Both the position numbers and the translations under genes were made by a program. The notes below the pieces were generated by a model. It was not told the origin of the DNA, ran no database searches, and was given only the letters and a program-made list of their open reading frames with translations. Source: an uncultured Clostridia bacterium (GTDB taxonomy: Bacteria > Bacillota > Clostridia > TANB77 > CAG-508). From it: a stretch of 32,166 nucleotides of DNA. Position 1 is the first letter of the stretch. Each line of letters opens with the position of its first letter. Positions 16,751 to 24,404 of the stretch are shown here, piece after piece. Where the stretch lies: the NCBI GenBank assembly GCA_947629625.1, contig CANRES010000007.1:1-32166 (forward strand). The letters run 5' to 3'.

Positions 16751-17511
16751 CTATATTTCTTTTATTCTTTCTACTGCTACGCCATAATATCTTTCATCCA
16801 CTTCACATCCAATAAATTTACGACCAGTTTTTAAACAAGCTATTCCGTGTGCTACCACTCCCCATAAAACAATCCAAAACTATGTCATTTTTATTACTGC
16901 TATTTTCAACTAACTCTTTCATAAGGTTAATTGGTTTCTGTGTAGGGTGAAATTTGTGTTTTACATTATTTATTTGAAAAAAGTTAGAAGTTCCGCAGTT
17001 ATTGATTAGTTTTGCTCCACCGCTTCCTAAATAACAATATAAACTCACATTGTCCGCATATAGTAACCATTTACAACTTTATTATCTTTTGCCCAAACGA
17101 GAACATTTTGTAGCTTAAAACCAACTTTTTCTGTTTCGGTTATAATTTTACTTAGATTACTCCAATTACTAAATAAATAACAATGACTTTTTTCTTTTAA
17201 AATTCTATATACTTCTCCAATATATTCTGTAATATTTATATCATTATATTCAAAAATTTTGCCGATTTTTTATATTATTCTTGTTTTGTTCAGTATTTTC
17301 AAAGTAATTAAACATTCCTCCCATATATTTTTTCCCGTTCTTTCTTTTTTCCACCACCTGTATGTGATATGCGATAAGGAATATCAGAGCAAAATAAATC
17401 AATGCTCTCATCTTTTATATTTTTCAATAATTCTCTACAATCACAATTAAATAGCATATAATTGCTATTTGAACAATTTGGAGTTATACCTCCTGCTAAA
17501 AAAATATCCAT
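16751..17511 (-). pseudogene. DNA adenine/cytosine-N4 methyltransferase with five frameshifts
   Basis: The family transfers a methyl group from S-adenosylmethionine to an amino group of A or C. The frame opens at ATG 17511 behind AAAAGGAGA. The catalytic motif is SDIPY (DPPY class) in DLFCSDIPYRISHTGGG; later come KFHPTQKPINLMK and the cofactor loop VLDCFMGSGST. The frame is broken five times, at plus-strand positions 17337, 17264, 17056, 17022 and 16847. Each break is one extra C before GG on the coding strand. Removing them gives 756 bases, a 251-residue protein of normal length with MGGMFNYFENTEQN, GQCEFILLFRKGGAK and an end at VERIKEI. No restriction endonuclease gene is adjacent, so it would be an orphan methyltransferase. 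Confidence 0.85.
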
Positions 17512-17653
17512 CTTAGAAATCTCCTTTTATTGAAATTTTTTCTAAAATCTCAATAAGAGTTGCAATTTCTAAAATGGTGCAACACTTATTTATTGTAAGA
17601 ATATATAAATTATTTTATGTTTAATCTAATGCGTAAATATTCCCTACATATAT

Positions 17654-17696
17654 ATTATACCATACAAAACATACGTTTGTCAAGTTAGGTAGAAAT
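17654..17696 (-). promoter_or_regulatory. Methyltransferase promoter with the shared upstream box
   Basis: On the minus strand, TTGACA (17678-17683), 18 bp, TATAAT (17654-17659). The -35 and flank GTCAAGTTAGGT recur at the rep promoter; 22 bp match with one difference (17675-17696 against 16475-16496). A leader of about 140 bases precedes the gene, with a GTTGC...GCAAC inverted repeat. Confidence 0.65.
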
Positions 17697-17766
17697 AAAT
17701 TATAAAATCCTCTTTACGCCTCATTTTTAATGTAAAATAAAAAATGAAAAAAGTTCATAAAAACTA

Positions 17767-17817
17767 TTGACAAAACAGGTATCACGTAGTATAATAAATA
17801 TAGTAAACAGGTATCAC
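17767..17817 (+). promoter_or_regulatory. Promoter with two 13-bp operator repeats
   Basis: TTGACA (17767-17772), 17 bp, TATAAT (17790-17795). AAACAGGTATCAC fills most of the spacer (17773-17785) and recurs exactly at 17805-17817, 32 bp on, about three helix turns. A protein bound to both would block the polymerase. The obvious candidate is the AbrB-like product of the gene driven by this promoter. Confidence 0.75.
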
Positions 17818-17877
17818 ATTTATATAAATTTAATAACTTGTTTTTACTAATATAAAATATTTTGGAGGTGATAAATT

Positions 17878-18045
17878 ATGGCGCGATTGACAGAAGTTAT
17901 GGATTATAGAAACAACGGTGTGTTTGTAAAAGGTTATCGAATAGCCCTGCGTAAAAAAGGAATTGAAACAACAGGATTTACAAAAGAATCAGATTTAAAG
18001 ATTACCTATAAACAAGGTAAAATCATTATTGAAGAAAATAAATAA
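17878..18045 (+). CDS. Small AbrB/SymE-like DNA-binding protein
   Basis: ATG 17878 follows TTGGAGGTGATAAATT, an excellent ribosome site. The 55-residue product contains FVKGYRIALRKKGIETTGF and ends with LKITYKQGKIIIEENK, the beta-strand-loop-beta pattern of AbrB/MazE-type swapped-hairpin domains and of SymE. Such proteins are transition regulators, antitoxins or toxins. It has its own promoter with a duplicated operator, which suits autorepression. No partner toxin gene is next to it: the following gene is much larger and has a long structured gap before it. The family assignment is by pattern only. Confidence 0.6.
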   Translation: MARLTEVMDYRNNGVFVKGYRIALRKKGIETTGFTKESDLKITYKQGKIIIEENK

Positions 18046-18109
18046 CTAAAAAGAACATATAAACTCTTAGAAAACTTGGCGGTTATTCAAAGTTTATATG
18101 CTCCACCCC

Positions 18110-18170
18110 TTTACAAAATAAAGGTTATAAATATAATATCACAAAACCTCTATTTTGTAAAGCAAAACAA
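18110..18170. repeat. Long imperfect hairpin in the 18046-18235 gap
   Basis: CTTTACAAAATA and its inverse TATTTTGTAAAG enclose an inner AAGGTT/AACCTC pair, giving a long stem. A CATATAAACT/AGTTTATATG pair lies just upstream. These could end transcription of the AbrB-like gene or fold in the leader of the next gene. Confidence 0.5.
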
Positions 18171-18235
18171 AGTATTTTAGCAAATTAAAAACGCTAAAAT
18201 TTTAAAAATAATTTATAATATATGGAGGTTTTATT

Positions 18236-18772
18236 ATGTTAGAAGAAATCAAACAAAAATGTAAAATTGTTACAAATGAAGAAAAACAAGGCGAAGAACT
18301 TTATTTTGAAAACAAACCTGATTTAAAAGTTATAAAAGAATTAAAGAGCAGTGGCTACAAGTGGCACAATACAAAAAAATGTTGGTATAGAAAATTAAAT
18401 TATACTGAAAATAAAAAACAAGAACACCAAAACTATTTAGGAATAAAAATTGGCGATATATTCCGTTATTCGTGGGGATATGAGCAAACAAATGTGAATT
18501 ATTTTCAAGTAGTAGAATTAAAAGGAAAAAAAAGTGTGCTTATAAAAGAAATTTCATACGAAATAGCAGAAACAACAGGAATTGACAGTTACAAAGTAAG
18601 ACCTTGTAAAGATGTATTTTTGAAAGATAGTCAATTTATTAAAGACAATGAAATTGGAGCAGTAAAACAAGTTAAAGGCTTAAAAAATGGTACAATATAC
18701 ATAAACATTGAAGATTTTGGCTTTTGTAGATTATGGGATAATAAAGATGATTTAATGACTTGCTATTATTAA
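18236..18772 (+). CDS. Mobile-element protein of unknown function
   Basis: The product has 178 residues and a good GGAGG site. The first third (ENKPDLKVIKELKSSGYKWH, then KKCWYRK) is a small domain repeatedly seen in polyvalent proteins of phages and conjugative elements. The second part has SWGYEQTNVNYFQVVELKGKK, a motif I know from phage-encoded proteins of unknown role, and ends with DFGFCRLWDNKDD. There is no signal peptide or membrane segment. It probably binds nucleic acid or a host protein in the cytoplasm, but I cannot assign a function. A terminator follows. Confidence 0.65.
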   Translation: MLEEIKQKCKIVTNEEKQGEELYFENKPDLKVIKELKSSGYKWHNTKKCWYRKLNYTENKKQEHQNYLGIKIGDIFRYSWGYEQTNVNYFQVVELKGKKSVLIKEISYEIAETTGIDSYKVRPCKDVFLKDSQFIKDNEIGAVKQVKGLKNGTIYINIEDFGFCRLWDNKDDLMTCYY

Positions 18773-18776
18773 AATT

Positions 18777-18810
18777 TAAGGGAGAGTATTTCTCCCCTTA
18801 CTTTCTAAAA
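18777..18810 (+). terminator. Terminator hairpin
   Basis: GGGAGA and TCTCCC pair across a short loop after the 18236 gene. The T run is interrupted, so the strength is uncertain. Confidence 0.55.
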
Positions 18811-18889
18811 ATTAAAAAATGAGAAATCTACTCATTATCTATATAATTATAATATAAGAATTGCGGTAATTTCTCAAAAAATAAAAAAA

Positions 18890-19030
18890 ACAAATAATTG
18901 AAAATACTATTTAAAAAAGTATACTTTTATAAACAATTAAAAATACATAAAAAACTTGTTTAAAAAAGTGGTTAAAATACTTTATAAATATTTAAAAAAT
19001 CAACACCACTTTTTTAAACACAAATAATTG
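18890..19030. repeat. Repeat-rich region before the resolvase gene, possible res site
   Basis: ACAAATAATTG is repeated directly at 18890-18900 and 19020-19030. Between them is a perfect 15-bp inverted repeat, GTTTAAAAAAGTGGT (18958-18972), matched at 19005-19019. Resolvases usually act at a site of 100-150 bp directly upstream of their gene, which fits. The subsite layout could not be verified. Confidence 0.55.
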
Positions 19031-19052
19031 TGAAATGGAGATGATTTATAAA

Positions 19053-19664
19053 ATGGCAAAAACAATAGCATATATTCGTGTAAGCACGAAAGGACAAAAC
19101 TTGGACAGACAAATAGAAGAAATGAAAAAACTAGGAATTGATGAAAAAAATATATATTCAGATAAGCAGAGTGGCAAAGATTTTGACAGAATAGGTTATT
19201 TATATGCAAAAAAATGCTTAGAGCGTGGAGATACGCTTGTTATTGAAGAACTAGACAGATTAGGAAGAAATGACGACCTTAGGAAAGAGTGGCAATATTT
19301 TATGGAAAATGAGATAAATGTAAGGGTTTTAAAACTTCCGTCACTAAATCTTAATTATGATGACGAAAGCATTAAGCCTATTGCTAAAATGATTAGAAAT
19401 ATCGTTTTTGAAATTTTTTGTTGGGAGGCTCAAAACAAAAGAGAAACAATACTTAGAACACAAGCTGAGGGCATAAAATGTGCCTTAAAGCAAGGAAAAC
19501 CTTATGGCAGACCTAAAATAGAAATTCCTGCAAATTTTGAAGAAATTTTTAGGCAATGGAAAAATGGTGAAATAACTGCTACAAAAGGGATTCAATTAAC
19601 AGGCTTAAAGCGAAATAAATTTTATGATTTTGCAAAATTATATGAAAAGAAAGTGAGAAATTAA
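19053..19664 (+). CDS. Small serine recombinase, resolvase/invertase type
   Basis: ATG 19053 gives MAKTIAYIRVSTKGQNLDRQ, the usual start with the catalytic serine in YIRVS; GGAG lies 12 bp upstream, and an in-frame ATG at 19035 is less likely. The 203-residue product has LVIEELDRLGRN, the helix E region through EIFCWEAQNKRETILRTQAEGI, GRPKIEIP and a C-terminal helix-turn-helix. It would resolve multimers or invert DNA; on a plasmid-like island, dimer resolution is the natural role. The gene is followed by a second, orphan copy of its DNA-binding region. Confidence 0.92.
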   Translation: MAKTIAYIRVSTKGQNLDRQIEEMKKLGIDEKNIYSDKQSGKDFDRIGYLYAKKCLERGDTLVIEELDRLGRNDDLRKEWQYFMENEINVRVLKLPSLNLNYDDESIKPIAKMIRNIVFEIFCWEAQNKRETILRTQAEGIKCALKQGKPYGRPKIEIPANFEEIFRQWKNGEITATKGIQLTGLKRNKFYDFAKLYEKKVRN

Positions 19665-19665
19665 A

Positions 19666-19864
19666 ATGGAAAATTTAAAAATTAAGAAAAATAAAATTGG
19701 ACGCCCAAAATATATCCCTAATTTAAAACAATTAAAAGAATTATATAAAAAAATTGAAAGTAAAGAAATTACAAACGAAGAACGGTTGGCAAATAGCAGG
19801 TTGTGGCAAAACAAAATGGTTTGAATTAAAGAAAAAAATGGAGGTTAATTATGATGAAAATTAA
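19666..19864 (+). pseudogene. Orphan resolvase-like HTH protein, frameshifted
   Basis: The frame from ATG 19666 reads ENLKIKKNKIGRPKYIPN and then breaks at 19783 (GAA-C-GGTTGG), stopping early at 19824. Without that C it continues GWQIAGCGKTKWFELKKK to a stop at 19862-19864, 65 residues in all. GRPK followed by a helix-turn-helix copies the C-terminal part of the resolvase before it. The start lies one base after the resolvase stop and the restored end overlaps the next gene, so the three are coupled. It may modulate the resolvase by competing for its sites. Confidence 0.6.
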
Positions 19865-20135
19865 AGAAAATGAATTTAAACAATATCTTAAATATTTTAA
19901 TAATAACTCAGTAAAACTAAAAATCAAAGGTATAATTAATATAAAAATGAATATTAAGAAATTTAATATTGTATTTGATTACGAAAATGGGCTTTTATAT
20001 TTTTCGGATATACAACATAATAATAATTTTAATATTAGTACTTCTTCATTGTATAATATTGAAATAAGAGAAGATTATAAAATGTTAATATTAGATTTTG
20101 ATGAAGATATACATATACAAATATATAATATATAA
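19851..20135 (+). CDS. Hypothetical 94-residue protein
   Basis: GGAGG precedes a double ATG (19851 and 19854). The product starts MMKIKENEFKQYLKYF and is rich in Ile, Asn and Lys, with alternating strands such as FNIVFDYENGLLYFSDIQ and LILDFDEDIHIQIYNI. It is probably an all-beta cytoplasmic protein. No family is recognised. It overlaps the restored end of the HTH gene and stops at a convergent terminator. Confidence 0.6.
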   Translation: MMKIKENEFKQYLKYFNNNSVKLKIKGIINIKMNIKKFNIVFDYENGLLYFSDIQHNNNFNISTSSLYNIEIREDYKMLILDFDEDIHIQIYNI

Positions 20136-20160
20136 AGAAGAGTAAATTTTTACTCTTCTT
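20135..20160. terminator. Bidirectional terminator between convergent genes
   Basis: AAGAAGAGTAAA and TTTACTCTTCTT form a perfect 12-bp stem between the 19851 gene (plus) and the ribbon-helix-helix gene (minus), whose last codons it includes. Confidence 0.75.
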
Positions 20161-20329
20161 CTAAATTATTTAATCCAAATTCTAAAATTTGATTCACAAC
20201 ACTATTAAAACTTATATCGTTACTTTCTGCTATTTCTGTTATTTTATCAAAGGTTTCACCATTTATTCTAATTGTTCTAGTTATTGTTTCTTTTCCTTTT
20301 TGATTATTTGTAATTTTCAGTTTTTGCAT
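20150..20329 (-). CDS. Ribbon-helix-helix DNA-binding protein
   Basis: The 59-residue product starts at 20329 behind GGAGGCGGATAAT. The sequence KETITRTIRINGETFDKITE gives the strand that binds DNA and the first helix; AESNDISFNSVVNQILEFGL gives the rest of the ribbon-helix-helix fold (CopG/Arc type). Such proteins act as plasmid copy or partition repressors, or as antitoxins. It faces a divergent gene across a 130-bp gap that contains a GTACAC...GTGTAC palindrome, so autoregulation is likely. Confidence 0.75.
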   Translation of the reverse strand: MQKLKITNNQKGKETITRTIRINGETFDKITEIAESNDISFNSVVNQILEFGLNNLEEE

Positions 20330-20377
20330 ATTATCCGCCTCCTATAATTATTGTTCACAAAAAAGAAATTAAAATAA

Positions 20378-20395
20378 GTACACAAAAAGGTGTAC
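20378..20395. promoter_or_regulatory. Candidate operator of the ribbon-helix-helix protein
   Basis: GTACAC-6-GTGTAC, a perfect palindrome at 20378-20395, in the gap between the divergent genes at 20329 and 20459. Confidence 0.5.
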
Positions 20396-20458
20396 AAAAA
20401 TTAAAAAATATGATATTATATATTTTGAAAAAAATGTCGGATTTAAGGAGGTGGAAAA

Positions 20459-21412
20459 ATGAATAATATAAAAGATTTTTTAAGTAGTCCCAAAAAAACA
20501 GCCATTTTAGGATTAATTGTTTGTTCGCTTATGTTGCTATTAAATTTTATAATTAATTTTAATATATTTAATATTTTAACTGATTTATATGTAATTGGTT
20601 TAATTGCTTATTTTATAATTGTTCTAATTAAAATGTATAATAAACAAGTTAATATAAAAATAGCAAATTATATTCTTATATTAGCATATTCAATTCAACT
20701 ATTACTTAGTTTAATTTTTAATATAGGACATTTAGGTTTTTCAAGATATTTGGGATATATAAATTTTTTCAGATTATTTTGTATATTTGCATATATTATT
20801 CCAATTTTATATTTTTTTAATATATTGTTGAGAAAGAAAAATTTTGTCAATAATAAGTTTTTTGCAGTAGTGATTATTATATATACAGTAATTGAACTTG
20901 TATCAATGATGAGATACTCTATATATGGTAATGTAGAAATTTTAATAATCTATTATATAAGTTATATATTTATAATACCTTATTTTTACAATTACTATAA
21001 AATTTTAAAAGGAGAAAATTTAATGGAAAAGAAAGAAGAATTAGAGGCAATAGGAATAAAAGTTGTGAAATGTAAAGAGTGTTGCAAAGATATATCAGAA
21101 GAAGAATTTAATTCATATAAAGGCTATTGCAAAAATTGTTATGAAAATAAAGAAAACATAGCAGATGAGAAAAAATTGTCTAATCAAGAAAAAAATAAAA
21201 TTGCTAGTAAATTTAAAATAGTAGCAAATATTCTAAGGTTTTTTGGTTATGGTATGGCAATTTTATGGGCAATACTACATATTGCAGATTATGAAGCAGG
21301 AATTGGAATTTTTGTAGGCATTGCTATTGCTATTATAACTTGGCTAAGTTGTCTATTTTGGGAAGCTATTGCAGAGGCACTACAATTATTGGAAGATATT
21401 AAGAATAAGTAA
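20459..21412 (+). CDS. Multi-pass membrane protein with a zinc-ribbon loop
   Basis: The 317-residue product has a strong ribosome site (AAGGAGGTGG). About six hydrophobic segments lie in residues 15-180, for example AILGLIVCSLMLLLNFII and ADYEAGIGIFVGIAIAIITW further down, where two more segments end the chain. Between them is a cytoplasmic or extracytoplasmic loop with a four-Cys cluster, CKECCKDISEEEF and GYCKNCYEN, a zinc ribbon. No family is recognised. It begins a run of three genes on the plus strand that all encode membrane or surface proteins and are likely one operon. Confidence 0.65.
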   Translation: MNNIKDFLSSPKKTAILGLIVCSLMLLLNFIINFNIFNILTDLYVIGLIAYFIIVLIKMYNKQVNIKIANYILILAYSIQLLLSLIFNIGHLGFSRYLGYINFFRLFCIFAYIIPILYFFNILLRKKNFVNNKFFAVVIIIYTVIELVSMMRYSIYGNVEILIIYYISYIFIIPYFYNYYKILKGENLMEKKEELEAIGIKVVKCKECCKDISEEEFNSYKGYCKNCYENKENIADEKKLSNQEKNKIASKFKIVANILRFFGYGMAILWAILHIADYEAGIGIFVGIAIAIITWLSCLFWEAIAEALQLLEDIKNK

Positions 21413-21444
21413 AATATTAAAAAATATAGAAAGATGGTGTCAAA

Positions 21445-22077
21445 ATGAATAAGAATAAGAAAAATTTAATGAAAATTATTATTTTAGTAGTAATTTTTTT
21501 ATCAGTTGGAATTATTTTGTACATTGATTGCAAGAAAAATTTAAAAGAGGTAAACCAATCTAAGCAAGAAGTATATGATGAAAATTTTGAAAAAAACGAA
21601 AAAATTTATAAAACAAAAAAAATATCGTTTTGGAAAAGTATATTTTATCAACAATCAAGAGAGGCTGACTTTACAAAAGAAGAACAAGACAGATTAAATG
21701 AAGCATTAAAAAAAGCCAATAAAGAACAAATTGAAGCATATAAAAATATAAAAGATAGAGATTATTATGTAAGTCAAACTGTTGGCTCTCGTTTAATAGA
21801 TGAATATGGACAATTTGGTAGTTATGGAGAAAAAACAGATAGGCTTAGAAAAGAAGACCCACAGAGATATGCACAATATGTAAAAGAAGCGGTTGAGCAA
21901 TGGGATTCAGCACATAATAAAAATTATAAAGATGATATAGAAGCAATTACTTCTGTAATGAGTGAAGAAGAAAAACAATTATATTTTGTAAGCAAACAAC
22001 TTGATGATTTAGCTGATGCAGAAGAAGATGCTACTTCTTCATCAGAAGAAATAATAATTTTATTACAACAAAAGTAA
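21445..22077 (+). CDS. Anchored extracytoplasmic helical protein, hypothetical
   Basis: The product of 210 residues has one N-terminal anchor (IIILVVIFLSVGIILYID) followed by Cys, which is not a lipobox. The outer part is charged and helical (TKEEQDRLNEALKKANKEQ), with YVSQTVGSRLIDEYGQFGS in the middle and an acidic end (DLADAEEDATSSSEE). It lies 32 bp after the zinc-ribbon membrane protein and 51 bp before the FGE-like protein. The three may form one surface complex. Confidence 0.65.
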   Translation: MNKNKKNLMKIIILVVIFLSVGIILYIDCKKNLKEVNQSKQEVYDENFEKNEKIYKTKKISFWKSIFYQQSREADFTKEEQDRLNEALKKANKEQIEAYKNIKDRDYYVSQTVGSRLIDEYGQFGSYGEKTDRLRKEDPQRYAQYVKEAVEQWDSAHNKNYKDDIEAITSVMSEEEKQLYFVSKQLDDLADAEEDATSSSEEIIILLQQK

Positions 22078-22128
22078 AGGATTAAGAAATTAGTTATAAA
22101 TAAAATATAAAAAGGAGATATAAAATAA

Positions 22129-23811
22129 ATGAAAAAAATAAAAAACAAAATAATTTTTGGAGCATTAGCAATTATAATTTTACTAGGAATAGTAATATTT
22201 ATCATAAAAATTATATCAAAATCAAATATATCAGTAAATGCTCCACAATTAGTTGACGGAATGATACCTGTTAAGTGGAATGGTAGCCAATGGGTAGAAA
22301 CATCAACAGATGATGAAGATTGGTATAATTATGCTGATAAAAAATGGGCTAATGTCAAATTATCAGACGGAAGTATGTTTGTTTGGATTCCTAGATATGC
22401 TTATAAGATAACTAAGGGATATCACGGAGAAGATTTAGAATATGAAAAACAAAGTGCAGTAACAGATTCTACCAAACAAGGTGGAATAGTAGATATAGTT
22501 TTTTTAAATGGTATAACCAATAATACTTTTAATAATAAAAAAATAGATAGTACAAATACAAATAGTAAAAATGATTATGTGATACACCCTGCTTTTAAAT
22601 TTGGAAATGAAGACTTACAAGGTATTTGGGTTTCAAAATATGAGGCAAGTAGACTAGATGCAACAGATACAATACAAGGTAATCAAAAAATACTATCTTT
22701 TAAAGAAAATAAATTAAGCATAACTGACTATGACTTAAATGGTGCAATGTATTATTGTAGAGATATGGAAAGACAAGATGTATATGGGTGGACTAAACAA
22801 GAAGGTAAAATAGCAAGTACAGGAGATATTATAGATGACTCAAATAATTTTGATACCCATTTAATAAAGAATATTGAATGGGGAGCAGTATGTTATCTTG
22901 CAGAAAGTAAATATGGAATAAATAAAGAAATACAAGGAAATGCAAGTTTAATAAGTGGAAAAGGTGGTATACTATCTACGACAACTGGAAATGAAACAGG
23001 AATTTATGATATGGCAGGGCAAAGTGCAGAATTTGTAAGTGCATATTATAATCTTGGAACAGACAATCAATATTTAAAAAAATATACAAATGCTATTAAA
23101 TTTAATAAAAAGTATGTAGATATATACAATAGTTATGGAACAGATAATTATGGAGATTGTATATATGAAACATCAAAAGATAATTTTTCAAGACGTAGTT
23201 GGTATGAGGGACAGAGTGATTTATCAATATCTTATCCATTTTTTTTAAGAGGAAAGTCAAGTTATTCTAATTGTATATACTCATATTTTACAACAGACGG
23301 AGATAAAACAAGTGATTATAGCAAATATAAGCAAGGTTTTAGAGCAACAATAGTATTGAGTACAGAAGTATTAAGTGAAGAAGAAAATCAATCTAAAAAG
23401 GAAGCAATAGAAAATGAAGAGATGCAAAATATTAAAACTTCTAATCTTAATACATTATTAAATAGTTTAAATAGCAATTATACTAATGGCTATATTGATG
23501 CAATGGACTTGTTTACATACACATTTCAAGCTAGTTCTATTGATTTTACAAAGTTAAGGACATACTATGATAATTTTAAAGAAGATTATGAAAAATTTAA
23601 AAATAATATTTCTCAATATGAAAAATTAAATAATGAAATGGCAGAAATAATAACTAAGACAGATGAATTTTTAGTAGAATTTGATAAAGCTACTACTAAA
23701 ACAAATAATGTAGATACAATTATAAATAATTATGAAAATTCATCAGATAAATGGGACAAGACATATAAATTAGTATATAAGACTTTATTTAATAAAGAAT
23801 TAGATACATAA
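22129..23811 (+). CDS. Anchored surface protein with an FGE/C-type-lectin-like domain
   Basis: The 560-residue product starts with a signal anchor (IIFGALAIIILLGIVIFIIK). Residues about 40-410 resemble the formylglycine-generating-enzyme/C-type-lectin fold: PVKWNGSQWVET, MFVWIPRYAYKI, IWVSKYEASR, NIEWGAVCYLAESKYG, GIYDMAGQSAEFVS and a terminal KQGFRATIVLS. The catalytic cysteines of true FGE enzymes are not evident, so a binding role is more likely. The last 130 residues are a coiled coil (KLRTYYDNFKEDYEKFK). The fold is also used as target protein of diversity-generating retroelements, but no reverse transcriptase is in the window. It would project from the cell surface as an adhesin or receptor-binding protein carried by the island. 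Confidence 0.75.
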   Translation: MKKIKNKIIFGALAIIILLGIVIFIIKIISKSNISVNAPQLVDGMIPVKWNGSQWVETSTDDEDWYNYADKKWANVKLSDGSMFVWIPRYAYKITKGYHGEDLEYEKQSAVTDSTKQGGIVDIVFLNGITNNTFNNKKIDSTNTNSKNDYVIHPAFKFGNEDLQGIWVSKYEASRLDATDTIQGNQKILSFKENKLSITDYDLNGAMYYCRDMERQDVYGWTKQEGKIASTGDIIDDSNNFDTHLIKNIEWGAVCYLAESKYGINKEIQGNASLISGKGGILSTTTGNETGIYDMAGQSAEFVSAYYNLGTDNQYLKKYTNAIKFNKKYVDIYNSYGTDNYGDCIYETSKDNFSRRSWYEGQSDLSISYPFFLRGKSSYSNCIYSYFTTDGDKTSDYSKYKQGFRATIVLSTEVLSEEENQSKKEAIENEEMQNIKTSNLNTLLNSLNSNYTNGYIDAMDLFTYTFQASSIDFTKLRTYYDNFKEDYEKFKNNISQYEKLNNEMAEIITKTDEFLVEFDKATTKTNNVDTIINNYENSSDKWDKTYKLVYKTLFNKELDT

Positions 23812-23814
23812 ATT

Positions 23815-23842
23815 TAAAGAGGATTAAAATATCCTCTTTTTC
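23815..23842 (+). terminator. Terminator after the surface-protein operon
   Basis: A perfect 9-bp stem AAAGAGGAT / ATCCTCTTT with a six-base loop, then T residues. From here to the toxin promoter (24169) I see AT-rich sequence and one imperfect hairpin (ACGG...CCGT near 23875), but no gene. Confidence 0.85.
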
Positions 23843-24168
23843 TTATCAAAAAAAACGCATTTCTAACGGGCTATAATGGCCGTAGACAAGAGTTTTTTAA
23901 TGGAGTAATAAAGTTATATGTCTAAAAAATAAAATTGGCTTAAAATTGACTGTACAGAAAAATAATCAAAAAAATTCGTCTTCGCAAATGCAGTAATATC
24001 AACACTTTTTAGAGGTATAAAAATTAAATTTTAAGGAATTATTCATATAAAATTCATACTTTTTTATTAATTCATAAAAATTGACATTTTAAAAACATAT
24101 ACCTTTGTTATCTCAAATATAAAAACTACCTAAATTTCATTTTCAAAACCATATATATAAATAAACCA

Positions 24169-24197
24169 TAGACAAAATAGACAAAATATGATATTAT
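24169..24197 (+). promoter_or_regulatory. Toxin mRNA promoter
   Basis: TAGACA (24169-24174), 17 bp, TATTAT (24192-24197); start near 24204. The leader folds into an ACCTTT/AAAGGT hairpin next to the ribosome site. Confidence 0.65.
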
Positions 24198-24243
24198 TTT
24201 TTTACCTTTCACTTAAAGGTAGAAAGGGGTGTGCATACAAAAA

Positions 24244-24315
24244 ATGCGAGATTTACTTAAAATATTAGCACTTATTATTGTTTATTTAGTTTTAAATGAC
24301 AATAAAAAAGACTAA
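24244..24315 (+). CDS. Small hydrophobic toxin of an Fst/par-like type I module
   Basis: The peptide has 23 residues: MRDLLKILALIIVYLVL, then a charged tail ending NDNKKD. This is the plan of Fst/Ldr-type membrane toxins: short polar start, one membrane helix, charged C-terminus. It lacks the proline seen in many Fst peptides. The ribosome site GAAAGGGG is next to a leader hairpin. A convergent antisense RNA carries an exact 7+11-base copy of the region that covers the start codon, so base pairing would block translation. It lies near the right end of the island, where an addiction module would stabilise it. Function is inferred from architecture. Confidence 0.75.
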   Translation: MRDLLKILALIIVYLVLNDNKKD

Positions 24316-24321
24316 TATTAG

Positions 24322-24398
24322 CAAAAAAAGACTAGGAAATTGGAGTTCCTAGTCTTTTATATTGCATACTTTTAATGCGAGATTTCTGCAATATTGCT
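24322..24398 (-). ncRNA. Antisense RNA (antitoxin), RNAII-like
   Basis: It is read from a consensus minus-strand promoter, TTGACA (24428-24433), 17 bp, TATAAT (24405-24410), start near 24398, and ends at the shared terminator after about 77 nt. It carries the complement of TGCATAC-N5-ATGCGAGATTT (24363-24385), which is identical to the toxin's start region (24232-24254), with the same five-base gap. It also overlaps the 3' part of the toxin mRNA through the terminator. This is the layout of RNA II in the pAD1 par system. Confidence 0.75.
24326..24358. terminator. Shared bidirectional terminator of toxin mRNA and antisense RNA
   Basis: A perfect 13-bp stem (24326-24338 with 24346-24358), with AAAA/TTTT ends, terminates both convergent transcripts. 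Confidence 0.9.
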
Positions 24399-24404
24399 AT
24401 ATAT

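Noticed and set aside
17308-17511. Two separate short genes (17308-17511 and 16818-17048)
   Set aside because: They are pieces of one methyltransferase gene; the motifs continue across the frame changes in correct order.
22129-23811. Diversity-generating retroelement target
   Set aside because: The fold would suit one, but there is no reverse transcriptase, no template repeat, and no adenine-rich copy of the C-terminal segment in the window.
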